Part shown: positions 1 through 7,103 of the stretch, in pieces
Position numbering within the stretch: position 1 is the stretch's first letter
Layout of the letters: each line of letters begins with the position of its first letter
NCBI GenBank assembly: GCA_030425715.1
Contig: JAUIAA010000081.1
Location: forward strand, 1 to 8,517
Length of the DNA stretch: 8,517 bases
Direction of reading: 5' to 3'
DNA from: Bacteroidia bacterium
Lineage (GTDB): Bacteria; Bacteroidota; Bacteroidia; Flavobacteriales; Flavobacteriaceae
Program-made: the position numbers and the translations under genes
The notes under the pieces: model-generated
Databases searched by the model: none
What the model was told of the DNA's origin: nothing
The model's input: only the letters and a program-made list of their open reading frames with translations

Positions 1-1
1 T

Positions 2-1219
2 CAGCAACACTTAGTTGGCAAAAATGGTGCTTTAACCAAATTAATTGAACAAGGGTTAGTTCCTTCTATAATTTTATGGGGACCTCCAGGTATAGGTAAA
101 ACCACCTTAGCAAATATTATTGCTAAAGATTCTGGTAGGCCATTTTATACCTTAAGTGCCATAAATTCTGGGGTAAAAGATGTTAGAGAAGTAATAGAAA
201 AAGCTAAATCGAGTGGTGGACTTTTTACCACTAAAAACCCTATTTTATTTATTGATGAAATCCATAGGTTCTCTAAATCGCAGCAAGATTCGTTATTAGG
301 AGCTGTTGAAAAAGGATGGGTTACTTTGATAGGGGCAACTACTGAAAACCCTAGTTTTGAAGTAATTCCTGCACTTTTATCACGCTGTCAAGTTTATATT
401 TTGAATGCCTTTGATAAATCGGATTTGATTGCGCTTTTACATAGAGCGATGAAAGAGGATGAAATTATTGCAAAAAAGAAGGCTGTTTTAAAGGAAACAG
501 ATGCACTAATACAACTATCGGGAGGCGATGCTAGAAAATTATTAAATATTTTTGAGTTAATTGTAGGCTCTGAACCAGAAAATATAGAAGTTACCAACGA
601 CTTGGTATTAAAAAAAGTACAAAAAAATACGGTACATTACGATAAGACTGGCGAACAACATTACGATATCATTTCTGCATTTATCAAATCTATCCGCGGA
701 AGCGATCCTAATGCTGCCGTTTATTGGCTAGCAAGAATGGTTGAAGGTGGAGAGGATGTTAAATTTATTGCAAGAAGACTCTTGATTTTGGCTTCGGAAG
801 ATATTGGAAATGCGAACCCTACGGCATTAATTATGGCAAATAATACTTTTCAAGCAGTTTCTGTTATTGGTAATCCAGAATCGAGAATTATATTAAGCCA
901 ATGTGCTGTTTATTTGGCAAATTCAGCTAAAAGTAACTCCTCGTATCTGGCCATAAAGGAAGCACAACAAATTGTAAAACAAACGGGAAACTTATCTGTT
1001 CCATTGCATTTGCGAAATGCTCCCACCAAGTTGATGAAAGAATTAGATTATGGAAAAAATTACCAATACGCACATAACCATGAAAATAATTTTGTGGAAC
1101 AAGAATTTTTACCAGAAGAAATAAAAAATACTACTTTTTATCAACCTGGAAATAACCAAAGAGAAAACAGTTTTAGAGAGCTGTTAAAAAAACGATGGAC
1201 TGGTAAGTACAATTACTAA
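2..1219 (+). CDS. rarA: Replication-associated recombination protein A (RarA/MgsA), AAA+ ATPase, 5'-truncated by window edge
   Basis: The reading frame is open from base 2 to the TAA at 1217-1219, so 405 residues are visible. It begins in the QQHLVG motif, which in this family lies a few tens of residues from the N-terminus, so only a short N-terminal part is missing. A TTG at 326 is internal, not the start, because the ATPase core lies upstream of it. Visible motifs (partial numbering) are Walker A GPPGIGKT (27-34), Walker B ILFIDEIHRF (81-90), sensor-1 GATTEN (111-116) and an arginine-finger-like LLSRC (126-130). The C-terminal half matches the MgsA_C tetramerisation region, including the ARRLLILASEDIGNANP and LRNAPTKLMKELDYG signatures. 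Known family role: a cytosolic, DNA-stimulated ATPase related to clamp-loader subunits and eukaryotic WRNIP1, acting in replication-fork rescue. It is convergent with the next gene, and the two stop codons interlock over 4 bases. Confidence 0.96.
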   Translation, partial: QQHLVGKNGALTKLIEQGLVPSIILWGPPGIGKTTLANIIAKDSGRPFYTLSAINSGVKDVREVIEKAKSSGGLFTTKNPILFIDEIHRFSKSQQDSLLGAVEKGWVTLIGATTENPSFEVIPALLSRCQVYILNAFDKSDLIALLHRAMKEDEIIAKKKAVLKETDALIQLSGGDARKLLNIFELIVGSEPENIEVTNDLVLKKVQKNTVHYDKTGEQHYDIISAFIKSIRGSDPNAAVYWLARMVEGGEDVKFIARRLLILASEDIGNANPTALIMANNTFQAVSVIGNPESRIILSQCAVYLANSAKSNSSYLAIKEAQQIVKQTGNLSVPLHLRNAPTKLMKELDYGKNYQYAHNHENNFVEQEFLPEEIKNTTFYQPGNNQRENSFRELLKKRWTGKYNY

Positions 1220-2157
1220 TTTTCTAACTTATAGGTTTTTACTTCAATTTTACCTTCGTTTTCAATATCTACTTTTAAATCTCCATTATCATCAAAATAA
1301 CCAGATGTTTGCATCATCTTACCATGAGCATTTTTCCAGCTTATTCTATACACTTTTGGTAAGGATGTTTTGGTAAATGTGGCAATTTGCTCTCCTTTTT
1401 TATAAATATTTGATTTACTTTGGTTTACAATTGCAATTTTCTTACCATTTTGCTCCATGATAAAGAATGAAATATTTTCATTTTTATAAGACTTTATCAA
1501 GTTTGTTAATTCTTCTGTAGATTCAGCTGTTGTTTCTTTTGCTTTAGGTTTTATTTCTTGGCTAACCACAACTGGTGCCGCAACAGCCGCAGCTGGGACT
1601 TTATTGTTAGCTATATTGGCGTTTGTTTCCTCAACTTTTGCAGAATTCGTAGTGGGTGAAGGCTCGGTTGATACTTGTTCAACTGGCAAAGCTTTTGCAG
1701 TATTTGCTATTGCTGAGGTATTGTCATACTTATAATTTAGTGCCTCTATAGAGGTAAAAGCATCTCTTAAAGATTCATGATAAGCGGTTTTGTAATCTTT
1801 TGATCTACTTCTTCCTTCTTTACTCTCAAAAACTACTTTATCGTGACAATCTCTTAGTACCACTTGTAATTTTGTAACAAATAGACCAGAATTATCTATA
1901 ATATCCGTTTTTAAAGCAACACATGGGTTTTGTTCTAAATCACTAGGCATTTTATCCTTTTTATCTATAGAGGTAAATCCATATTTTTCAAATAAAAAAT
2001 CTGTAAGTGAATTGACTTGGTATTTATCAATATCAGATAGAAATTCAAATTTATCAGGTACAATTACATATTTATACTTGTTTAAATTCGTTTCTTGCCC
2101 TAAAACTTTAGTTGTAATCAAAAGAATTACAAGGTAAAAAAATAGTTTTTTCATCAT
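1216..2157 (-). CDS. Exported protein of unknown function with Ala/Thr/Pro-rich linker, coupled to upstream barrel gene
   Basis: This is a 313-residue protein I do not recognise as a named family. It starts with a clear Sec signal peptide (MMKK, hydrophobic core about residues 5-19, likely cleavage near VLG-Q21). There is no lipobox cysteine, so it is probably periplasmic or surface-associated rather than a lipoprotein. Residues about 28-145 form a globular domain (YKYVIVPDKFEFL start) with two cysteines, C79 and C104, that could pair as a disulfide. Residues about 148-215 are a low-complexity linker rich in Ala, Thr, Pro, Val and Glu. Residues about 225-313 form a second small, probably beta-rich domain with hydrophilic turns (MEQNGKK, DDNGD). 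The start ATG lies inside the stop of the barrel gene (ATGA, 2154-2157), so translational coupling is likely. ATG at 2154 is an equally possible start one codon on. A role beside the outer-membrane protein is inferred from position only. Confidence 0.85.
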   Translation of the reverse strand: MMKKLFFYLVILLITTKVLGQETNLNKYKYVIVPDKFEFLSDIDKYQVNSLTDFLFEKYGFTSIDKKDKMPSDLEQNPCVALKTDIIDNSGLFVTKLQVVLRDCHDKVVFESKEGRSRSKDYKTAYHESLRDAFTSIEALNYKYDNTSAIANTAKALPVEQVSTEPSPTTNSAKVEETNANIANNKVPAAAVAAPVVVSQEIKPKAKETTAESTEELTNLIKSYKNENISFFIMEQNGKKIAIVNQSKSNIYKKGEQIATFTKTSLPKVYRISWKNAHGKMMQTSGYFDDNGDLKVDIENEGKIEVKTYKLEN

Positions 2158-3599
2158 TTAAATATAAAATTCATACCCATTTGAATGGATTGGTAGTTGC
2201 TTTGTTTTATTTGAAACAAATCTAGCAAATTATCGGCAGACAAAAAGAGGTTAAACCTTCGAATATTTGTGGAAACCCCTAAGCCAATATTTTTTTTTGA
2301 AAATTCATCTATGGTATAGGTAACTTTTGTATTCAAATTTTTGGTAATTTCTCTAGAATAAAACCCAGTTACCGCCCACACCATTTTATTTGGACGAAAA
2401 GCAGTATAGGTTTGGATACCTATCTCGCTGGTAAGTACTTCTTGGTAGTCTTCAGGTTCACACCATAAATTTCTAAATACCGACTTTGTTTTACCTCCAT
2501 GGTATATTTTATAAGCCAACGATGCATTCACTTTTGGTGATCGAAAAGTAGAATAACTGGTTCTTAATGTATCAATAGGAATCATACTGGCATTGTAATA
2601 TCTATCTAAAGTACTTTCCCAATAATCGAATTCATCTCCTGGTGTAGGTTCAAAATAATCTGCATCGGGTAAAACAAAGTCTTCTTTTACTTGATATGTT
2701 TTAATATTTTCTTGGTAATTGATATAATCTAAATCTAATACGCTAGCCGTTAAAGTTACTTCATTATTAAAATGATAGGTTAACCCTAGATCTAAACCAA
2801 CTCCAAAATTTTCTTGGCCAAAAAATAAACTTGGAAAAACACTGGATGGATTATCACTGTCAAAAATTCGATAACCTTGACTGTTCCAAATACCCGCAGC
2901 ATTTACCTTAGAGTTCATTTGTTCAAAAACGTGGTTGTAAATCAAATTATTATTCTCTAAATGATATACTCCATCATTATTCTTGGAATTAATACTTAAT
3001 GCTGCCGAAATAATTTTAAATCTTGCTCCTAAGGTTAATTTTTCATTTATCTGCCCAGAAATTCCTACATGGTAAACTCCATTCAAATCCCCCACAATAT
3101 TTAACTGATTCAAATTTACAGGTAGGTTAGTTTCAGGAATTCCATCGCCATTTCGGTCATCACCTTCAAAAAACAATGCTGTTAGTTCTTTAGGGTATTT
3201 TGCAAAACCATCTAATTCTTGATACATTCCAAAACTTAAATAAAGTTTCGGGTTGTTTAATCTATAACCTACATTCACAACTTCCAATCTTTGGTACAGA
3301 TTAAAAAAATCTTTAGAGGATAAATCTTGTGCGTATATATTTCTTGCGATATCTAAGGTGCGATTAGAACCTGCAACTATATTGTTATAGTTTATTTTAG
3401 AGTTTGATGCTCCCACTTGCATAAAAATATTAGACAATAATGGTATTCCGAAATGTTTTTGATAGTCCACTTCTGCTCCAGGGTTTAGCATTAAAGTTTG
3501 TGGCAATTGATCAAAGCCATACAACAACTGATTGTTCTGTGCAGATATTTGTAGCACACCAAATAGTAATGATATAAACAATAGAAGTTTACGCATCAT
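2154..3599 (-). CDS. Predicted outer-membrane beta-barrel protein, DUF5723-like
   Basis: The 481-residue product has a signal peptide (MMRKLLLF core, cleavage likely after ISA-Q21). The mature start NNQLLYGFDQLPQTLMLNPG resembles Bacteroidota DUF5723 and, more distantly, PorP/SprF-type barrels. The rest alternates amphipathic strands with polar loops and Gly/aromatic turns, for example VYHVGISGQINEKLTLGARF (175-194) and VGLDLGLTYHFNNEVTLTAS (267-286). It ends in SIQMGMNFIFK, an aromatic-terminated last strand as expected of a barrel. An acidic DxNxDG loop sits at 148-156. I assign the family from memory of the N-terminal pattern, so PorP/SprF membership is an alternative. Either of two adjacent ATGs (3599 or 3596) may start it. 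Its stop overlaps the next gene's start by 4 bases. The 73-base gap upstream holds TATCTTTA (3641-3634), one mismatch from a TAnnTTTG -7 box, so it may have its own promoter. Ligand and function are unknown. Confidence 0.85.
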   Translation of the reverse strand: MMRKLLLFISLLFGVLQISAQNNQLLYGFDQLPQTLMLNPGAEVDYQKHFGIPLLSNIFMQVGASNSKINYNNIVAGSNRTLDIARNIYAQDLSSKDFFNLYQRLEVVNVGYRLNNPKLYLSFGMYQELDGFAKYPKELTALFFEGDDRNGDGIPETNLPVNLNQLNIVGDLNGVYHVGISGQINEKLTLGARFKIISAALSINSKNNDGVYHLENNNLIYNHVFEQMNSKVNAAGIWNSQGYRIFDSDNPSSVFPSLFFGQENFGVGLDLGLTYHFNNEVTLTASVLDLDYINYQENIKTYQVKEDFVLPDADYFEPTPGDEFDYWESTLDRYYNASMIPIDTLRTSYSTFRSPKVNASLAYKIYHGGKTKSVFRNLWCEPEDYQEVLTSEIGIQTYTAFRPNKMVWAVTGFYSREITKNLNTKVTYTIDEFSKKNIGLGVSTNIRRFNLFLSADNLLDLFQIKQSNYQSIQMGMNFIFK

Positions 3600-3672
3600 A
3601 AAAAAGGGGATTATTATAGCAATTTATTTTATATAAAGATACATTAATTTGTAATTATACTGATTATCTGTA

Positions 3673-4356
3673 TTATAGAAAAGTTTTAATTTCCGATAAA
3701 TTTGAAACGGATAAAACATGCTCTGTAGCAACATCACCATTAAAATCACAAAAAATAGTTTGCATCCCTAAGTGTTTTGCTCCTAAAATATCTGCTTCAA
3801 AATTATCGCCAATCATTATACTCTCTTCTGCTCTAGCGTTTGCCAATTTCATTGCATAATAAAATATTTTAGGATTTGGTTTTTTTACTCCAGCTAGTTC
3901 AGAAGTAATTATTTGCTCAAAATAAGGCTTTAATAATGCATTTTCTAGTTTTTTATGTTGTACTTCATTAAATCCGTTGGTAATTATATGTAATTTGTAT
4001 TTCTTATTTAGGTACTCTAATATTTCAATAGCTCCTTCAAACAGGGTATTAAAACTAGATAAGTATGCAATGTATTCTTCTGATAAAATATGGATCATCT
4101 CCTCTGACAATTCAAAATTCAAAGCTTTAAAAGCATCCGTAAGTCTACCATATCGCAACTTTTCTTTGGTTATTTTATCCTCACGGTATAATTTCCAATA
4201 TTGTTCGTTTATTGGCTTATACCTTGTTTTAAAATCATCTACTGCTATTGGTATCTGATATTTTTCGAAAATCAATTCAAAAGTGCTCCTCGAATTGGTT
4301 TCAAAATCCCATAAGGTATGGTCTAAGTCAAAAAATACATGTTTAATACCGTTCAT
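3673..4356 (-). CDS. yjjG: HAD-superfamily hydrolase, YjjG-like pyrimidine nucleotidase family
   Basis: This 227-residue protein has all four HAD motifs. Motif I is FFDLDHTLWDF (D10 nucleophile, D12 acid/base), motif II is ITNG (T126), motif III is the lysine in VKKPNP (K158/K159), and motif IV is IGDNFEADI (D184, D189). Residues about 16-100 form a helical C1 cap, placing it in HAD subfamily IA. The DLDHTLWDFE and LHIITNGFNEVQ wording is typical of YjjG-family nucleotidases. Known family role: dephosphorylation of nucleoside 5'-monophosphates, with preference for non-canonical pyrimidines, as a cytosolic house-cleaning enzyme. The length is normal for the family. Substrate cannot be read from sequence, and a phosphoglycolate-phosphatase-like activity is an alternative. 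It is divergent from the flippase across a 43-base gap. It lies 73 bases upstream of the barrel gene on the same strand, so partial co-transcription is possible. Confidence 0.9.
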   Translation of the reverse strand: MNGIKHVFFDLDHTLWDFETNSRSTFELIFEKYQIPIAVDDFKTRYKPINEQYWKLYREDKITKEKLRYGRLTDAFKALNFELSEEMIHILSEEYIAYLSSFNTLFEGAIEILEYLNKKYKLHIITNGFNEVQHKKLENALLKPYFEQIITSELAGVKKPNPKIFYYAMKLANARAEESIMIGDNFEADILGAKHLGMQTIFCDFNGDVATEHVLSVSNLSEIKTFL

Positions 4357-4362
4357 TTATAC

Positions 4363-4370
4363 TATTTTTG
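4363..4370 (+). promoter_or_regulatory. Candidate Bacteroidota -7 box (TATTTTTG) for the flippase gene
   Basis: TATTTTTG matches the Bacteroidota sigma-A -7 consensus TAnnTTTG exactly. It lies 29 bases before the TTG start at 4400, in the 43-base gap between divergent genes. I see no convincing TTG -33 element at the usual spacing of about 19-21 bases, and such a box is easy to find by chance in AT-rich DNA. Confidence 0.3.
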
Positions 4371-4399
4371 AATTTAGCATCCTAATGTAAAACAATATT

Positions 4400-5595
4400 T
4401 TGAAAATCCCTTTACTTAATCATTTTCAGCAAAGTATTTTTACCCTGTTCAAAGGCAATGTTATTGCCCAAATTATAAGTGTTACCGGTGCAATTATATT
4501 GGCAAAATTGTTTGGGGCAGAAAATTATGGTGTCTATGCGGTATATCTAAGTATATCGGCAATTATAGCAATTGTTAGCACTTTACAACTTGACTTAGGC
4601 ATTGTAATTACCAAAAAGGATGCTGCTAGTAAAAATTTAGCAAATTCATTGTTTATTGTTGTGGTAACAGTCTGTTTACTATTTTTTTTATTGATCCAAT
4701 TTATTTTTAACGACTATCCTTTTGGAATGGATAATTCCATTATTCTTTTAAGTATTGCTGCTGGATTTTTACTGGCAAATAATAAAATTTTTGAAAGCAT
4801 TCTTACCCGAAATAAAAAATTTAATCTAATTGCAAGGGGCAAAATAATTTTATCTATGGCAACAGTAAGTTTACAGGCACTTTTGTATTTGTACTACCCC
4901 AAAACCGGCTTAATCATAGGAAGTTTACTTGCTACTTTGGTGCTACTACTTTATTATTTACTTGTAAATTTAAATCAATTAAAATTGCCTTCTATAAAAT
5001 TGTTTCGGCAGAATTTAATAAAAAATAAAAACCTCTTACTCTTTGCTCTACCCTCTAATTTGGTCAATGCCTTGGCTATTCACCTCCTACCCATCTTAAT
5101 TTTAACTTATTTTAGTTCAGCAGAATCTGGCTCTTACAGTTTGAGTTTAAAATTACTAACCACGCCACTATTTTTAATTTCTACTTCAATTTCACAAGTT
5201 TACTTTCAAAAAGCTTCTGAACTTGTACATCAATCTAACCATGAATTATATTCATTAACAAAAAGTGTTGTAAAAACCAATTTGGTTCTATTTTTAATTA
5301 TTTTAATCCTAATCAATACTTTAGGAATTTACTTATTGAATTTGTATTTTGGATCTGATTGGGAAAACCTACAAAGTTTTACCCTTATTTTATCTATATC
5401 ATAAATATTACCAATAAAAACCATATCGGGTTTGTGTTTAACCTCTACCTTTTTATGGTGAATTGTTTGGCAGTTTATATTGGGTTTACACAAAATAACA
5501 TTTTATATACCATCACATTTTTATCTATCTTTGGCGGATTGGGCTACTTGGTTTTACTTTACTATTTTTTGAAATTGATCAAATCCTATAGTTAA
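4400..5595 (+). pseudogene. Wzx-type oligosaccharide flippase, disrupted by frameshift/small deletion near 5400
   Basis: Two pieces make one membrane protein of the polysaccharide-exporter (MOP) superfamily. Piece one (4400-5404, 334 residues) starts at TTG; an in-frame TAA at 4388 rules out a longer product. It carries the family N-terminus, with LAKLFGAENYGVYAVYLS at about residues 34-51 followed by repeated hydrophobic segments. It also has the late SISQVYFQKASEL and YLLNLYFGSDWENL signatures. It then stops after LILSIS. The -1 frame continues with NITNKNHIGFVFNLYLF and two further hydrophobic segments, ending at 5595. Intact relatives as I remember them carry roughly 19 residues between LILS and the NK motif; here only about 17 bases remain. 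This suggests a deletion of around 30-45 bases whose length is not a multiple of three, removing one late membrane segment. Known family role: moving undecaprenyl-linked glycan across the inner membrane. The gene ends 4 bases before the acyltransferase and so is probably co-transcribed with it. A sequencing error is the alternative. Confidence 0.8.
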
Positions 5596-5599
5596 TACG

Positions 5600-6217
5600 A
5601 TGCAAAAAATTACGTTAAAAGAAAAGATTGATTTTTTCCTTTTCGGGAATTTGATAAATTTTATATACCCAGAATACTTTAGGCCTAAGTTTGGATACCA
5701 GAGTTACCGCAAAATATTTTTTCAATATTTTATTCCTCAAAAGCTATTTAGGCTCAACCCTAATGTGAACTGGCCTGTACATTTTACCTCTAAAGTAATA
5801 TGTCCAGAAAAAATAGAAAAAGGCATTATTTGCGATCCAGGAGATAATTATGGAAATTATATTCAAGCCAATAATGGAATTCAATTTGGCTCCAATATTG
5901 AAATAGGTCCTGGAGTAAAAATAATATCTGCAAATCACGAACCTCAAAACTACAGTAAATCTAAATCTGGAAAACCTATTATCATCGGTAATCATGTGTG
6001 GATAGGTGCCAATGTGGTTATTTTACCAGAAGTTAATATTGGAAACAATGTTATTATTGGAGCGGGATCTGTGGTAACCAAAGATATTCCATCCGATGTA
6101 ATTGTGGCAGGAAATCCTTGTAAAGTAATTAAACCCAAACCAGCCTATCAACAAGATTTATCAAAAATAATATTTAACAAAAAAATACCCGATAAATTTA
6201 AAGATGTACTAAAATAA
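5600..6217 (+). CDS. Left-handed beta-helix (hexapeptide repeat) acyltransferase
   Basis: The 205-residue protein has a hexapeptide-repeat core at about residues 64-170. It includes IQFGSNIEIGPGVKIIS, then the catalytic-type histidine loop SANHEPQNY (H113), then the coils IIIGNHVWIGANVVILPEVNIG and NVIIGAGSVVTKDIP. It closes with the V-AGNPCKVIK signature found in WecB/MaaT/XAT-type acetyltransferases. The first 60 residues are hydrophobic and aromatic (FFLFGNLINFIYPEYF) and may rest on the membrane, but I see no convincing transmembrane helix. Known family role: transfer of acetyl or other acyl groups from CoA to a sugar hydroxyl or amine, usually as a trimer. Here the likely target is a glycan precursor, because the gene follows a flippase by 4 bases. 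ATG at 5600 is the natural start. The last 9 bases overlap the convergent FemAB-like gene. The acyl group and sugar acceptor cannot be read from sequence. Confidence 0.92.
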   Translation: MQKITLKEKIDFFLFGNLINFIYPEYFRPKFGYQSYRKIFFQYFIPQKLFRLNPNVNWPVHFTSKVICPEKIEKGIICDPGDNYGNYIQANNGIQFGSNIEIGPGVKIISANHEPQNYSKSKSGKPIIIGNHVWIGANVVILPEVNIGNNVIIGAGSVVTKDIPSDVIVAGNPCKVIKPKPAYQQDLSKIIFNKKIPDKFKDVLK

Positions 6218-7093
6218 TTTGAATGGAGGTTTATAATCGTAATAGTGCTCTTTAACCGCTCCAAAACTTTTAAAAAAACTCGCTATGTTGGGCACCATAG
6301 AGCCTTCAAAATCGAAAATTATATTGGTTTTTGCATATTTTTCAATCACCGTATTGATTAAAAAAGAATTGGAATTTAATTTTCTTCCTAGTTCATTTAT
6401 TGCCGAAAATAAATAGGTAATTCTATGCTTTGAAATTAAAAATATTGCTCCGCCAAGTAAATTTTCATCCTTGTCAAAAACCTCATAAACTGCAACTTTA
6501 TTTTGCATTAATCCTATCAAAACAATTTCGGTAAGTAAATCATAATCATTTTTATTTCGCTTAATTTCTTGCCCCTTATTTTCCTTAAAAATTGTAATAA
6601 GTTTATCAGCATTTTTACAATTTTTTACCACCAAGTTTTGTTGCTTCGCATTTTGCAAACTACTTTTTCTACCTTTCCTAAAATTTGCGTAAATTTTACC
6701 ATAGCTATCATATAGGGGCAGCGTATAGTTATACCTAATAGTAACAAATTTACGCTTTATAGTATTCTTATAATTAAAATAAATATTCTGATACCTAAAC
6801 TTACTAGGAATGTTTTCGATAAATTTTAATACTATTTCTGGAGTTGATATTGTGGTACTAAATACACCTAACTGTTGTACCCAAGGAGGTACAAATAAAT
6901 AATGAATACCGTATTTTTCCCTTTTTGGTAATGGCATAACAGCCTCATAATCACTCAAAACAAGTAAATCCCAATTGGGTGCAACTATATTTAGGTACCA
7001 ACTTTCGGCATATAGTAAATGGTTCTTTGCATTGCGAATACAATTATTATATTTTTCAAAATCAATCTGATGGTGTGCTAAGTAGGTAACCAT
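6209..7093 (-). CDS. FemAB/GNAT-like acyltransferase
   Basis: This 294-residue cytosolic protein looks like a FemAB-type double-GNAT enzyme (Acetyltransf_6-like). Residues about 1-130 form a degenerate first half with HLLYAESWYLNIVAPNWDLLV and PPWVQQLGVF. Residues about 131-290 form the second half, which begins with the basic motif FRKGRKSSLQNAKQQ (138-152), equivalent to the RKxRxxIRKA-type motif of the family. It continues with VYEVFDKDENLLGGAIFL (203-220) and ends with FDFEGSMVPNIASFFKSFGA (260-279), a strongly conserved pattern in this group. Known relatives transfer aminoacyl groups to peptidoglycan precursors or acyl groups to sugar amines; this branch is mostly uncharacterised. It starts 10 bases after the deacetylase stop, so the two are almost certainly co-transcribed and may act on the same substrate. 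It shares 9 bases with the convergent hexapeptide transferase. Substrate is unknown. Confidence 0.85.
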   Translation of the reverse strand: MVTYLAHHQIDFEKYNNCIRNAKNHLLYAESWYLNIVAPNWDLLVLSDYEAVMPLPKREKYGIHYLFVPPWVQQLGVFSTTISTPEIVLKFIENIPSKFRYQNIYFNYKNTIKRKFVTIRYNYTLPLYDSYGKIYANFRKGRKSSLQNAKQQNLVVKNCKNADKLITIFKENKGQEIKRNKNDYDLLTEIVLIGLMQNKVAVYEVFDKDENLLGGAIFLISKHRITYLFSAINELGRKLNSNSFLINTVIEKYAKTNIIFDFEGSMVPNIASFFKSFGAVKEHYYDYKPPFKLF

Positions 7094-7103
7094 GAAAACA
7101 GAA

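Noticed and set aside
394..597. Open - strand frame of 67 codons inside rarA
   Set aside because: It is a shadow of the strongly conserved ATPase coding strand.
3600..3672. Small RNA or riboswitch in the gap before the barrel gene
   Set aside because: The 73 bases are almost pure A/T with no stable complementary arms; only a one-mismatch -7 box is visible.
3977..4258. Open + strand frame of 93 codons inside the HAD gene
   Set aside because: It is antisense to a gene with all four HAD motifs; openness is explained by AT-rich codon use.
5359..5404. Programmed -1 frameshift in the flippase
   Set aside because: The overlap has no in-phase slippery heptamer or obvious downstream hairpin, and a residue gap would remain even after a shift.
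5744..5995. Open - strand frame of 83 codons inside the hexapeptide acyltransferase
   Set aside because: It is antisense to clear hexapeptide repeats, and its peptide shows no family pattern.
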